A DNA stretch of 64,000 nucleotides, taken from assembly GCA_964020085.1 (NCBI GenBank), contig OZ026606.1, positions 21,822,573 through 21,886,572 on the forward strand. Direction: 5' to 3'. Numbering within the stretch: the first letter of the stretch is position 1; the number at the start of each line of letters is the position of its first letter. This document shows positions 38,295 through 48,785 of this stretch, in pieces. The notes beneath the pieces are model-generated. The model had not been told where the DNA came from. It was given only the letters and a program-made list of their open reading frames with translations, and searched no databases. The position numbers and the translations under genes were made by a program. Source of the DNA: Micromussa lordhowensis (lineage: Eukaryota; Cnidaria; Anthozoa; Scleractinia; Lobophylliidae).

Positions 38295-41200
38295 CTCCAG
38301 TGCGCACGCTATTCATTGGTCACGCACGTGCCACGTCATTTTCAAGCGCGCGCACGGAGTCCAAAACTCAACAAAATATAGAGCTGATGACCTTTGCGTT
38401 AACTTTGTGTGCGAATATTTTTGTTGGATACTCGGTGACCCCCACTTTTTTTTCGGCAGATCAATTCCTTTTCTGATTCTTTCCATTATACTAAAAAACA
38501 AAAAAAAATCTGAGCGTGGGAAGTTTTAATTATTTTTCATATACTACTCAAATAGGGTCGAATTGGTACGCCTATTACAGGTGTGCGTGACTTAAAGTTG
38601 TATTTTTTAAGGCTAATTCTAGCTGATTTTATGACATATGTAGCAAAGATCTATCATATAGGCCTATATATGCTGCGTTAAAAAGACACATAACTTAGAT
38701 ATGATTCTTCAACTTAAACATATGCCGATAGTAATGAATCCGGCCAGAATCGCCTCGAATGACTGGAAATCCTAGAAATGCTATGGTCTGTGATACGCCT
38801 TATCTTCAAAACGAGTTCGGTGACCCCCGATTTTTTTTACGTTTTTAATCTAATCTTATCATTTTCTACCTACAGTCAAAGTTTTAAAAAAATCTGTGCG
38901 TGGGAAGTTTTTGGGCGCGAACGTCCTTAAATCTTTTACCTGTTAAGCGTTTTTGCGCAACTGTCACTCAACTAGAACATTCAGAATGTATATTGTACAA
39001 AAACCAAATGTGATCATATTATTACAAAATAGGATCAAGATAAGTGTTTGATCTTCTCTTGATTATTGATATTGGAGCTAAGCTGCAAAGAAAACAAAAA
39101 TCGAACGTGTGCATCAACAGACGCAGAAAAAAAAAACTTTCTCCGAGTTTGATTACATTGGAATTGGTTATAAATTGATTAAACAAACAAAACCCACCAG
39201 AAATTTAAGAGCGCTTTCAATTCAACCAAATATTCCGAAAATTATCTAATGAGACCAAATGGTACCGAAATTTAAAAGCTTCCAGGAAATACGGAATTGT
39301 TCAATTTTCAATAAGCGAAAATTCCGGAAGGAAAATCAAATGGAACGGAAATTCTCGGTAAACATTTTCCTAAAAATTTGTGTATACTTCGCGAGGTTGT
39401 CCTCTTTTTCCGTAAATTCCTAAAAACGCTGTTCCATTCGTCACTGGTAATATCCGGGAATTCAAACAGGAATTTGTGCCGAATGGAAAGCGCCCTCGTC
39501 AGCTTTCGTTCTAGCGTCTGATTGGTTAGTTTAGTTGTTACCGTGATTTCCAACACACGTCATGTAAGGAATCCGTGCTGCAATGGGCTCAATCCTGTTC
39601 ATAAACGCGTCGCCATTCTACGGGAAAAAAAAAACAGTCAGTAGTGATAGTGCCAGATCACTAAGGAGAAGGGTCTTGATATCACACTAAAGCCTCTTTG
39701 AGATAACGAAATAAACTGTATGGAAGGCAGTCAGAAAAAACGAATTTCCAGACAATCCAAAACTACGACAGAATTGTCCGATCTGATTAGTTCTCAGCAT
39801 GCTCGATAGTAAGCGTTATTTATGAGCGTTCTAAAGACCTATTTATATGACTGTGTAACTGCCCAATTGAGGCCCATTTACACGACAGAAATTTGGTACA
39901 GTAGTTCTACAGCGAAATTTATATCGAGTGGTATACTTAACAATTATTCCATGAGTCTCTTGCATTTTCTCGGTATACACACAAGCCTTTAGGGCTTAGG
40001 CGAATGTGTATACAAAGAAAATACAAGTGACAAGTGGGATATTCCATGGTTTAACACGAGAAGGCATGTAATACCGTCGACTATACAACAACTTTTCTGT
40101 ATTCTGATTGGCTGTATTTTCTATGGCATGGTATAAATCATTTATTCACGCGGGTTGGTTTTCCCGCGCTTTGCGACGGTTTTGCGGATCTGCTTTGGCT
40201 CCGTTGCATTTTTTAGGAAATCTCTTTGGTAGATAATCGCCGCATTATTTGGTGCTGGCCAAAAACATTACAAGATGTTACATTCAAGATCACAGACGTG
40301 CCTCTGTAGTTGAAAGTGACCTGGATAAACGTGAGGGAACGAGAATTACTTCACCGTGGTTTCACGTCAGTAAATTGTAATGTAGATCAAATTAGTGTAT
40401 TTCTCTCCATTTTAAACTCATGGGAGATCATAGTAACTTTGCTTACCAGTCCCCCTTGGGTATTTAGGTCATACGCAAAGTCGCCAGCATGCAACACGGC
40501 CGTGTTATGTCCGGACCTGGCCTCAGAAATAAGCCGATGAAGACAGGGCGCCCCACCAATTCGGCCCATGTCTCCATAAACCAAGAACTGCGGTGACCAA
40601 TCCTGCAAATAGTAGAGAAATGCAATTAGCGCCACCACAGTTAACAGTCAAAGTATAACATTTCGTTTGGCGATAGGTAGAAAAGAGTTTCCAAAACAGT
40701 CTGCTGACTATAGGGGAGTCCACTAAGTGCAGGCTTAAAAAAACAAATGTAGTATTTTTTAGTCACTTGCGTTTTAAGAGGACGCGCGAGAAAAATGCGC
40801 GTCTCTTTCCACGCGCGTGCTACCCGCATCAGTTCTTGTCTGTGCTAGGAACGTCGTTTGTGTGCGATTAGGACCACAACCGTGCTCCCGGTTAGGGGGC
40901 GGGTGGGGTTAGCTTTCGTGATTTTGCGATTGAAGGGACCTGAATACTTGGGAACTTAGCGAGGAGTCACGCAGCTGGTTACGCGCTCGCCTCCCAACAG
41001 CGAGGCATGCACGGTTAGGAATTCCGTTTGTTGTCATTTGTGGCTTGAATGTGTCATCTCGATCTACCCTGCTACCCATTTCTTACTTTTCTTTTGGCTT
41101 GGTCAAATTCTGTGACGATCGACGCGCGCGAGATAGACCTTTGCATCAATGGCGCCCAAATTTGAATGACAATACTTATACATCCTCAGCCTCACATTCA

Positions 41201-44200
41201 TGTGAAAAATCCTTTGTCTACACACCTGATTACGAGGCTAAGGATGTATAAAGAATTGTTATTTAACAATTGGTTCATGCTTTAGCGTGCACTATCGAGT
41301 TATGGAGCACGCGGGAAGTTTGGAGAGCACGAAAGAAGCATAAGAGTTGCCCGAGGCGATAGCCGAGGGAAACTCTAGCTTCTTGAGTGCTCTCCAAACT
41401 TCCCACGTGCTCCATAACTCGATAGTGAACAGCTAAAAGCATGAACCAATTGTTTTATAACATAGCCGATGGAATTGTGCATCAAATCCGACGCGAAAAA
41501 CGGACAACAATATCAGTTTGTGATTGTTGCATTTTACCCGACTGTGAAGCGAATCGCGACGGCGCTGATGCCGAGTCTCCTTTCCTGTTGTTTTTCTCTT
41601 TTTCTGCCTCATTTAAGAACTGTAACCCAAGAGAAAAGGTCGCAAAATTGTCTTCGTTTCGGGACGGGCGGACGGGAAATTAGACGACGTTCAAATCGAC
41701 GTTCAAATTATTCATCCATGAAATATACGGTGACATTTCACTCACAAAACTCACATTCTCCCTTCGGGCGCGGGATACACGGTGCAATAATTGCGCGCAA
41801 AGACTAAATCGCATCGTGTATCCACCCCTAAAATTGTTCCGCGCAATATTGCAGCAGTAGAATTTTCGTCCTTCTTCTGCAACATCGCGCGCAACAAATT
41901 TCAGGTCTTAGAAAAATTTACTTGTGCTTAGTTATTCCAAATTGCACTCGAAATCATTTGATTACCAAAACAAACTGGCAAAAGCCAAAACGGTTCGATC
42001 TGTACTGGCATCAATGCAGGACCGAATGTTTTCCCGATGTTTCTATACCAAAGACATGGCCACCTCATATACTTCAAAATCTTCGTACTCACTCAAAAAG
42101 GAGAGTGATGATCAGATGGACCAATCGCCGGATCAAAAACTAGTCACGGCTGCTTAAAGGAACTTTAAATTAATTGGGCTTAAAAAGATCTTCACTGGCG
42201 GAAAAGAACAACAAGCATCTAGCTTACATTTTACTTTTCTTACCTCGCCCTGGTTCGACGGTTGTATTAAACATAGTTAGAAGAGCTTCCAATTTCTTTC
42301 ATCTGTTTTCTCCGAAGACGAACTTGCTCTCTCATCAAAACTCTTCTTTGCTTTCCTTTGACACATGGTTCGCAGTCACAGTTCGAGAAAGGACAGTGAC
42401 GTTTGTGTCCTTTGAGATTCGATCGCATTCCGTGATTTTTACAGAGCGTGCAAGAAGGCTTGCGTTCCCTTCTTAAGCTTACATTCATTCGCTTCTCGAG
42501 AGAAGATTCCCCCATTTTGTTATGTTGGTATTTGTGAGCTTGAAATAATAGCCTGGCAGCTTAGGTTTCTGTTTTCAAAGGCGACGCCTTAATACGAACC
42601 TGACGGGACGAACGACTTGAGACAAATAAATTGCAAGGCGGTGACTAAACCAGTTATTGGCGCATGTCAGTCAAATCAATCAGAGACGATTGGTCCACAA
42701 CAGTGTGTTCTCGTGCGCAACACGTGCTAAAAGACAAGCTTCAAACTTCTGTCAGGGTTTTTTTCTACATAGTGTTTTAGTTTCACTTTGACCTTTTTTA
42801 GACACATGATCTCGAAAATCCTCTGGTAGCCCCTCCCCCTGTAATGTTTCATTAGGGACCTTAAGCAACGACGACGGCGACGCCAAGGACGACGCTTAGA
42901 AAAAAATGAATTTATATTTTACCGTCGAATTTCGCACATGCCTAGATCTGTTCAGTACGTCTATCGGTCTCAGAACTTGCTCAAGCTTAATATGCAATGC
43001 CCGCGTACAATTACGAAAAATAAGCCGCCGTCGCTCACGTTCTCCAAAATACCCAGAACTTGGTCATTTCACGTTGTCGTTTTATAGAGGACGGCTAAGA
43101 AATGTACCAAGAATTATAACGCACGTGCACAGCTATTGTTCTGCTCACCTTTTGTTTTGTGGCGTTCTCGTTGCCGTCGTGGTTTGCTTAAGGTCCATAT
43201 TTTTTTGTGGGGGGGGGGGGGGGGAATTGAAGGGGCTCATTTAATTAACAATAAAACACTACCAACAGTCAGCTTGCTACTCTTTTTTGTAAAGTACTTT
43301 ACTAGTACTGGTAGGGTTAAACTACACCGGTAACTCACTCTGTCATTTATTGTTCTACTCATGAGAGAAAAAAGGGAGAGTGGAGAACGCGCTTTATAAA
43401 TTTTTTGCTCGAAATGGATGGGGGACTTAACGGGGAAATTAACAAATGTTTGGGAACTTAAATGACTGAAAAATCCCGGTCCATTGTTTTAAACACCAAC
43501 TCTTCAATCGCTTTCTTCATATCGGGTTTTTCGCTTCTCTCCGTAACTAAAAACCAAATTGCTGTGACTTTTTCCTTTAAAATGTTTGGATAACATCGCG
43601 AAAGTTATTGGAGACTTTCTTTGTTTCAAAAGACCACATGCAAACTCGAAAAAAAAGTGTCCAAAAATCACTTCAAATTAAATTGCGGCCTCGGGTGGCA
43701 TTAACATGCATCCTAAAAAGCTATTGGGCGGTGGCCTCATGGTTAGTGCGCTCGACTCCGGAGCTCGAGCCCTGGCCTGTGACATTGCGTTGTGTTCTTA
43801 GGCAAGACACTTAACTCTCACGGTGCCTCTCTCCACCCAGGTGTATAAATGGGTACCGGCGAATTTAATGCTGGGGGTAACCCTGCGATGGACTGGCATC
43901 CCATCCAGGGGGGAGTAGAAATATTCCTAGTCACTTCATGCTACAGAAACCGGGATAAGCTCCGGCCTGATGGGCCACTTGGCTCGTATGCAGACTTTAC
44001 CTTTACCTTTAAAAAGCTATAACCCCTGGAAAAAACTTCAAACCTTTGCAGCCTGTGCAGTTTTTACTCGAAAAAACAACATACTAAATTACTCTTCTTT
44101 TCAACCAAAATGATGGCAACAGAAACGGAAAACCCAGTGTGTTTGTTTTTGTCACTCATTCTTTCCATATGAAAGTCATATATATCGAAATCACGTGCCC

Positions 44201-47200
44201 ATAAGCGTCTACAAGTAATGGGCAGACCATTATTTTATTTGAAAAAAATTCTTGCACAGCAAATACTACTGACAATTGCCATGCAAGGGGAACAATGAAA
44301 AAAATCAAGCAAGTGCTTTCTACACATCCAGGTCCTGTGCTTGACTTAAAGAAATATTCTTGCACAAGCTATTGCCCACCCCCCCAAAAATTCACAACCT
44401 TAAGGTGAGCAAAAAATTTCATGCCCCAGAAAATTGGCCAGTCCCCCAACCCCCCTCCAAAATATTCAATTAAAATTAAATGTCACATAAGTGTTTTGAA
44501 TAAGCACAGCGGTCATAATCATACCCTAAGAATCCTAGGAGACCGTTTCTCAGGCTTTACAGCTTTTTTCCAGTCTTAACTTCGCACTCTCTAGAGTTTG
44601 TTTGCAGTTTTTGTTTTGTTTCATGTAAGGCATCACAAAATGTAAACATTTTGCAACTACTAACATGAAGTAAAAATCAAAGATTCAAAACAACCGCAAT
44701 TATGGATGCGAAGCAGTCGAAGCTTTCTGCTTCGTTCTTTCTCATATTACTTGATGAAACAACTTTGCAGATGTAAAAATCAATGAAGCTGTTGGAAAAG
44801 CATTTTTGAAAGGCCTCTAAGATAAGGTATGTGGTTCGTAATCAATAACATTGATTCACATTCCATCAAGTGGAAACTTATCTGTTTATAAACATTAGGG
44901 TGCCGAGACTGTGCAGTTTGGACTGAAAATCATGTTTAAATCACAGATGGGCACTTGAATTTCTTCATGAACATGTATGTTAAGTTAAATGTATCATCTT
45001 TCACTTTCAGATACTAAAAAATGATTAATGTAAATATTTTGTAGACCCTGTGGTCTAAAATTATGAGGAACCCAAAGTTAGGCAAAAGTTAGTCACCTGT
45101 GGCACCTGGGAGCTTCTAGAGTGCAGGCTTAAGATATGGGAAGGTATACAAAATTTTTTAACTTTATTAATTAATTAATGCATATTTAATTAAATTAACC
45201 ATAATGGCTAACCTCATCATCTCTCTTTGCAGTGAATTCAAATCCTTCACTAATATTACTGCCACTTTGAACCCGGTATGAATAATTCTTCCCAGGAATT
45301 AAACCCTGGAAAAATAAAATAAACATGGCATGGATTTCAGTTTTCTTATAATTAAATGACTAAAGGAAGGCTAGTGAGGGGTGCCCCTAGAAAAAGTGGG
45401 TGGGTATCCCAAAATCTGCGATTTCCCAAAAATTTGATACCCCATTTTAGACCGGACCCTAAATCAATACCCTGTTTCAGACCTGACTAATAAGTTGTTA
45501 AAGGCAATGTGAAGGGCTTTTGTTGATGGTTTTATAGCTTATCAATAATGTTAAGTAGGCTCTTCTATGGACATGCTCAATTACCCCACCCCGTGTGCGC
45601 CCAAGGAAAGAGCAGTGTCCTCTCAAAGTTTCAGCTCTCAGCCAGCCTTCTACTGGCTAAATAGGAGAAAAGTCAAGGCAACAATTCACAAGATAACAAA
45701 ACCACGTATGACTCATTGCGATTAGCTTAGGAACTTTACAGATAGCCATGTTTAATTCTAAATTTATCACCTTTATCATCTTGGTTCCTCATTGAATCAT
45801 TTCCCTCAGCCAGGCCTTTAGCCATTCATTTAGCTACTCATGGACATATTTATAAGCATTTTTTGGATACACAAAGTTTTATATTATTAGGCTAAAAGCC
45901 TGCCCTCAACACACATGCACAGCTATTGTTTTTCTCATTAATCCTTTTGTTTGGCGGTGTTCTCATTGCTGTTGGGGTCTTGTTTTTCGTAAGGTCCTTA
46001 TTTTATAAGCTGAGACCACAGCACAGTTATGTCTTTAGTTTAGAGTAAAGGAGTCATTGTCTATGTTTGTCTTACGCTTCTTCAAATCACTTTCTACTTT
46101 AAGTATCTTCATTCTTGTAGTCTTTGTTTTTTCATGATGTTTTAGGGACCATCACTTGAGTAAAAAGAAAGAAACATTGGGATGACTTAAATTTTGGGAG
46201 CAACTACAGAATGCAGGGCCACTTCAGACCACCTGTTTTACATGTGTCAAAATCTTTTGAAGAATGAAGCATAACACAATAGGCACCTTTGTGATTCAAA
46301 GAGATGTAAATAAGTGGCCCTGTATTCTGTTAAGTTTAGCAAAATTTTGAATAATAGTAAGGGTTTTCCAAACTCAGCAAACCAACCAAACGAGACCATA
46401 ATTACCATATGTATAATTTTGAGTATAATTAGGAAGCAGTCCACAAGTTCGAAATATATTTTCAGAAAATTACTGTTCCATTTCACTTTCAACTGAAATT
46501 TCCTTTTTGGGGGTAAATAGTAAGCCCCCAAGGCCTTGAAGAAATGAAGAAATTCATAACTGGGCTGCCAACAGTACCACCAGTAGACAAATCTAAGTAC
46601 CTGTGGTGCTGGAAGTTCATTGCCCACATCCTCAGAATGTACATGTGTATGATAACCAACACCCCAAGACAGCATCACCTGCTCTACAGTGTAAGTGAGA
46701 GCAAGTGAAACCAAGTGCAGTATCACAGAGAAAGAAAGGATTGCCTTGGGTTTTATGGCGTGGCGCAAAAAGGAGTGCTTTCATGTGGTCGCATGTGACC
46801 AAGTTGCATAGTGGAATTTCCGGTCCATTTCTTCCCCCCCCCCCATCTTCTCCCCAACATCAGGGGGGGGGGCACAGCATAAGTCAAGTACCTGTTTGCA
46901 TGCTTCTTATGCTAATTAAACAATTTGGGACATTTAAATGAGTTGGTGAAGACATATAGAACCCAAATCATTGACTATACAGCTTGTGTTTGCAGTATTG
47001 TGATACTGAAAAGGCTTTTAACAATCCCAGTATGAGGTTGGTTAGGGTATACTAAGATTACATAACTGTGCTATTAAAGCACGTTAACTACAGAATACAG
47101 GGCCACTTCTAAAGAAGTATTACACAAGTGGCTCGGTGGCTCGCTAGTCAAATGGGTTTTGATGAGTGACTCGGGGACTCGGTAGTCATATGTATGGGTT

Positions 47201-47213
47201 ATTGACCAAGTGT

Positions 47214-47246
<33 letters not shown>

Positions 47247-48326
47247 TTTTTTGCGTGTTTATGGACCGAGACGGAGTCGAGGTCCATAAACACGGAAAAA
47301 AAGAACGAGGCCAATATCAAGCCATCTTGACCGAACAAGCTTGGTCAATAAAGGATTTATTATATGGCATTTGGGGAATTTTTTCTTGCGGGACAAGGCG
47401 GGTAGTCCCGAGCGGGCAAGATGGCTCCATCCTGCCCGCTCGGGTAGCCAATCACAGTGCAGGATTTGATTCATCTTGCCCGCTCGCGGAGTTGGCCATA
47501 TAATAAGGGAGAAGTATTACACGATTGGCTCGGCGGCTTGGTGGCTCAGTAGTCAAGTAGACCAACTATTACTCGAGTGACTTGAGAGCTCGGTGCACTA
47601 GAGCAAGTATTTAAAAGTTACGATGGCCGATATTCGAGTGAGCCGTCGACCTTTCTCGTAAGTGTGTTGTTCTTTAAACACTCAAACCGAGGGGTCAGTG
47701 TTTTCGGGTTACCCCAACTAGCGAGCCGTCGAGCCGCCGAGCCACTAAAAAATACACCTTTACTCGTTCACGAAACAATGAAACCAACCGGCGAGCCGTC
47801 GAGCCACTTAAAGAAATTCCTTATTCGTTCTTTAAACCTCTTTAAACGCTAGAAGAACTACCGAGCCGTCGACCTTTCTCGTCCTTTAAACACTGAAACC
47901 AACTGACGAGCCGTCGGGCCGCCGAACCACTCACATATTAGTGCTTCAAAAGTAGCCCTGAACTCTGCTGTAGTTGCTTTCAATAATCCTGAATCTCACC
48001 TGAATTACGACACGATGAATATATTTTAGTCCATCTGGGTTACCTTCTGTAAATAACACAAACTTTCCCTCTGCTTTTGAAGAATAATTCTTTGGTGCTA
48101 AACCATAAAGGACGATCGAGCTGGCAAGCTCCGTAGAATTCGAAGTGGACCACAAAATCGTCATTTCACTCGGAGAGTCTCCATAAGCGATATGAATTTG
48201 TTCGGGCCCGTGGAGAGAATTATACGGCGCCAAATCTGTCATGACTAGATGTTCCTCTACTGGATGTAACGATACAGGACATAGTAAAACGAAGCAGAAA
48301 CACAAATAAAAGTTTATCTGTGCCAT
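33841..48326 (-). CDS. ACP7: Acid phosphatase type 7 (purple acid phosphatase), complete left-arm copy
   Basis: Eight exons (minus strand): 48326-48000, 45305-45213, 40602-40447, 39617-39542, 38166-38049, 37029-36832, 35131-34926, 34022-33841. Together 1356 nt, 451 residues plus stop, close to the animal ACP7 length. Residues 1-22 form a hydrophobic signal peptide (FYLCFCFVLLCPVSL). An N-terminal Fn3-like domain (about 35-140) precedes the metallophosphatase domain. All dinuclear-metal motifs are present: GDMG (D151), GDFAYD (D181, Y184), GNHE (N216, H217), FGHRP (H300) and AHEH (H340, H342). The tyrosine is the usual Fe-binding purple chromophore. Expected to be secreted or lysosomal and to hydrolyse phosphomonoesters. 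Intron 2 hosts a DM-domain ORF. Its start is 10 bp from the hinge element. Confidence 0.93.
34926..35131 (-). CDS. ACP7: ACP7 left copy exon 7 (AHEH)
   Basis: 206 nt encoding FFQYGVDLIIEAHEHSYERL (H340, H342) and VHVISGAAGCNE. Its right-arm partner lies outside the window. Confidence 0.9.
35270..35640. repeat. Degenerate minisatellite, ~30-bp unit
   Basis: Imperfect tandem copies of a motif like gttttcccgcgcttg-tcccgttaca. The long plus-strand ORF (35327-35779) follows this repeat and is not a gene. Confidence 0.75.
35798..36130 (+). pseudogene. Penelope-like retroelement fragment, GIY-YIG endonuclease end
   Basis: The open frame reads YKIPCTNCSWCYIGETGRAF, then KKEHLRN and IANHAWSNNHAIDFENALII, ending about 36043. 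This is the GIY-YIG endonuclease with IANHxWxxxHxIDF typical of Penelope-like elements. The reverse transcriptase part is absent, so the copy is 5' truncated and dead. It lies antisense in ACP7 intron 6. Confidence 0.75.
36299..36410. mobile_element. Foldback element, ~47-bp stem
   Basis: acaattatcctgc at the left end pairs with gcaggataattgt at the right. The stem continues through cgcggaatatcgtctga and gccgac to a short GC-rich loop. Confidence 0.8.
36832..37029 (-). CDS. ACP7: ACP7 left copy exon 6 (GHRP)
   Basis: 198 nt encoding SEAYFTKGPIQDQLEWL and RPWIVAFGHRPMYCSN (H300). Donor gtgagg. Confidence 0.9.
37030..38048. other. ACP7 left intron 5
   Basis: About 1 kb. It contains the empty target site (around 37345-37360) of the 1.73-kb element found in the right arm, and an A-rich block near 37780-37850. 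The ORFs here are shadows. Confidence 0.5.
38049..38166 (-). CDS. ACP7: ACP7 left copy exon 5
   Basis: 118 nt encoding IPFNFSHYRYRFSMP and RMWYSFDIARVHFI. Acceptor ctacag, donor gttagt. The split codon gives Ser (HFIS), the usual family residue. Confidence 0.9.
38266..38926. mobile_element. 661-bp MITE, TTAA target duplication
   Basis: Perfect 15-bp inverted ends ggacgttcgcgccca and tgggcgcgaacgtcc, flanked on both sides by TTAA (38262-38265, 38927-38930). The right arm has the uninterrupted site. Inside, ggtgacccccNNttttttt and gtgggaagtttt occur twice. It sits in ACP7 left intron 4. Confidence 0.9.
39542..39617 (-). CDS. ACP7: ACP7 left copy exon 4 (GNHE)
   Basis: 76 nt encoding NGDAFMNRIEPIAARIPYMT and CVGNH. 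The Glu codon of GNHE is split across the intron. Confidence 0.9.
39930..40120. mobile_element. Foldback element shared by both arms (left)
   Basis: An imperfect hairpin around ggtatacacacaagccttta and its complement. The same element is at 59280-59460 in the right arm, so it predates the duplication. Confidence 0.65.
40447..40602 (-). CDS. ACP7: ACP7 left copy exon 3 (GDMG and GDFAYD)
   Basis: Codons 141-192, acceptor ttgcag, donor gtaagc. Carries metal ligands D151, D181 and Y184. Confidence 0.93.
41266..41454. mobile_element. Foldback element, ~65-bp arms
   Basis: aacaattggttcatgcttta at the left pairs with the right end ccaattgtt. The arms carry ctatcgagttatggagcacg and gggaagtttggagagcac and their complements. 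It sits in ACP7 left intron 2, and I found no copy at the matching right-arm site. Confidence 0.85.
42267..42515 (-). CDS. Dmrt: DM-domain (Dmrt-like) protein, left-arm copy, nested in ACP7 intron 2
   Basis: 82 codons. The DM zinc module is complete: CTLCKNHGMRSNLKGHKRHC, then CDCEPC and REQVRLRRKQ, matching the CxxC...HxxxxCxxxxCxCxxC layout with the canonical LKGHKR. DM proteins bind the DNA minor groove and act in sexual and neural differentiation. The ORF stops (TAA) shortly before a strong donor (GAG|gtaaga), so it may end as a DM-only protein, or the stop may be a lesion. It is transcribed in the same direction as its ACP7 host. The about 1.3 kb that follows the right copy is absent here. 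Confidence 0.8.
   Translation of the reverse strand: MGESSLEKRMNVSLRRERKPSCTLCKNHGMRSNLKGHKRHCPFSNCDCEPCVKGKQRRVLMREQVRLRRKQMKEIGSSSNYV
42855..43196. mobile_element. MITE with gggaccttaagcaacg ends
   Basis: Left end gggaccttaagcaacgacga and right end tcgtggtttgcttaaggtcc are inverted partners about 340 bp apart. Left arm only. A fragment of the same family lies at about 45905-45995. Confidence 0.8.
43209..43224 (+). repeat. Poly-G run (16 G)
   Basis: Uninterrupted G tract. The matching right-arm segment is duplicated and carries C-rich tracts of different length (53704-53715). Confidence 0.9.
43721..44013 (+). mobile_element. tRNA-derived SINE with (CTTTAC)n tail
   Basis: Head ggcggtggcctcatggttag (A box), then a conserved body with gtgttcttaggcaagacact, ggtgtataaatgggtaccgg and ctccggcctgatgggcc. 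It ends in ctttacctttaccttt. Part of the B-box region is deleted. Left arm only. Confidence 0.85.
44014..45212. other. ACP7 left intron 2, 5' part
   Basis: Non-coding. Blocks near 44570-44770 and 45110-45210 match the right arm. About 900 bp around the SINE (roughly 43650-44565) has no right-arm partner. Confidence 0.5.
45213..45305 (-). CDS. ACP7: ACP7 left copy exon 2
   Basis: Codons 110-140, GLIPGKNYSYRVQSGSN onward, phase 0 both sides. It ends the Fn3-like domain; the GxxY-YRVxS pattern is typical of purple acid phosphatases. Confidence 0.9.
46205..46338. mobile_element. Short MITE, actacagaat ends
   Basis: Inverted ends actacagaatgcagggccac and aagtggccctgtattctgtt. Same end type as the larger element 47085-47975. 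Confidence 0.65.
47085..47975. mobile_element. Inverted-end element shared by both arms (left copy)
   Basis: Ends aactacagaatacagggcca and the complement of aactacagcagagttcaggg. The interior is rich in gagccgtcgagccgccgagc motifs. The right arm has the same element (48973-51078), so it was present before duplication. A nested foldback block lies at about 47118-47512. Confidence 0.7.
47216..47332. mobile_element. Foldback hairpin nested in the shared element
   Basis: ggtcaagatggctggatatt pairs with the right end, and ggtccataaacacg closes the loop. It is followed by a second short hairpin of cccgagcgggcaagatgg type (47410-47450). Left arm only. Confidence 0.8.
48000..48326 (-). CDS. ACP7: ACP7 left copy exon 1
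   Basis: Codons 1-109: signal peptide and most of the Fn3-like domain (PEQIHIAYGDSPSEMTILWS). Donor CAG|gtgag. Confidence 0.9.
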
Positions 48327-48336
48327 GTCGCCGGCA

Positions 48337-48768
48337 AGACACCTTAAGATCGAGGTTTACCGCGGACCGCAAACCGCGGTTTCAGGTTTGCGGTTTGTCG
48401 TTTGCGGTATGCCTCCGTCGTGTATTAAGAATCGCGTGATAACGATAATGTGCTTCCATGCCGCCATATTGGATTTCAACGTTGTGCAGCAGTTGTCGTT
48501 CAAACCTTGTAAAAAACAAAACTTTTGTCTTCTTAATATTAAAATTCATATGAAATGAAAGAAAAAGGTTTTTTCTGTATATCAGTGCCAGGCATACGTG
48601 GGATCACAAAACATTCATGCAAATAAAAGTTGACGTAAATGACTTACGCGAAAACCTACCTCTTGCCGTCGAAAACGTGGAAAATTTCCCGTAAACGCGA
48701 GGTTGAAGTCTGGTCACGTGACCTGCAGAGGTTTGCAGTCCGCGGTAAACGTCGATCTTAAGGTGTCT
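48337..48768. mobile_element. 432-bp hinge element with 39-bp terminal inverted repeats
   Basis: Left end 48337-48375 and right end 48730-48768 are inverted repeats matching at 37 of 39 positions (agacaccttaagatcga at the outer end). The interior holds further ggtttgcgg copies and no ORF of note. It fills the whole spacer between the two ACP7 copies. It begins 10 bp upstream of the left ATG and ends two bases before right-arm homology resumes. A two-base CA flanks both sides and could be a target duplication. It may also be the only promoter-sized DNA between the divergent genes (inference). Confidence 0.85.
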
Positions 48769-48785
48769 CAGATTCTCCGAGTGAA

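Larger units (their letters stand above)
33841..48179. repeat. Left arm of large inverted duplication
   Basis: The reverse complement of this arm matches 48771 onward in order: ACP7 exons 1-6, the DM-domain ORF, and long intronic blocks. Exons 7-8 and the outer arm end have no partner in view because the right arm runs off the window. Homology begins at ACP7 codon 50 (48179). Arm-specific insertions interrupt the match. Confidence 0.9.

Noticed and set aside
41924..42157. 77-codon plus-strand ORF with exon-like look after an acceptor
   Set aside because: The right-arm copy differs by several indels that are not multiples of three, so the frame is not conserved.
46247..46768. 173-codon minus-strand ORF in ACP7 left intron 1
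   Set aside because: The homologous right-arm sequence (about 51400-51640) breaks the frame with a stop and indels, and no family motif is seen.
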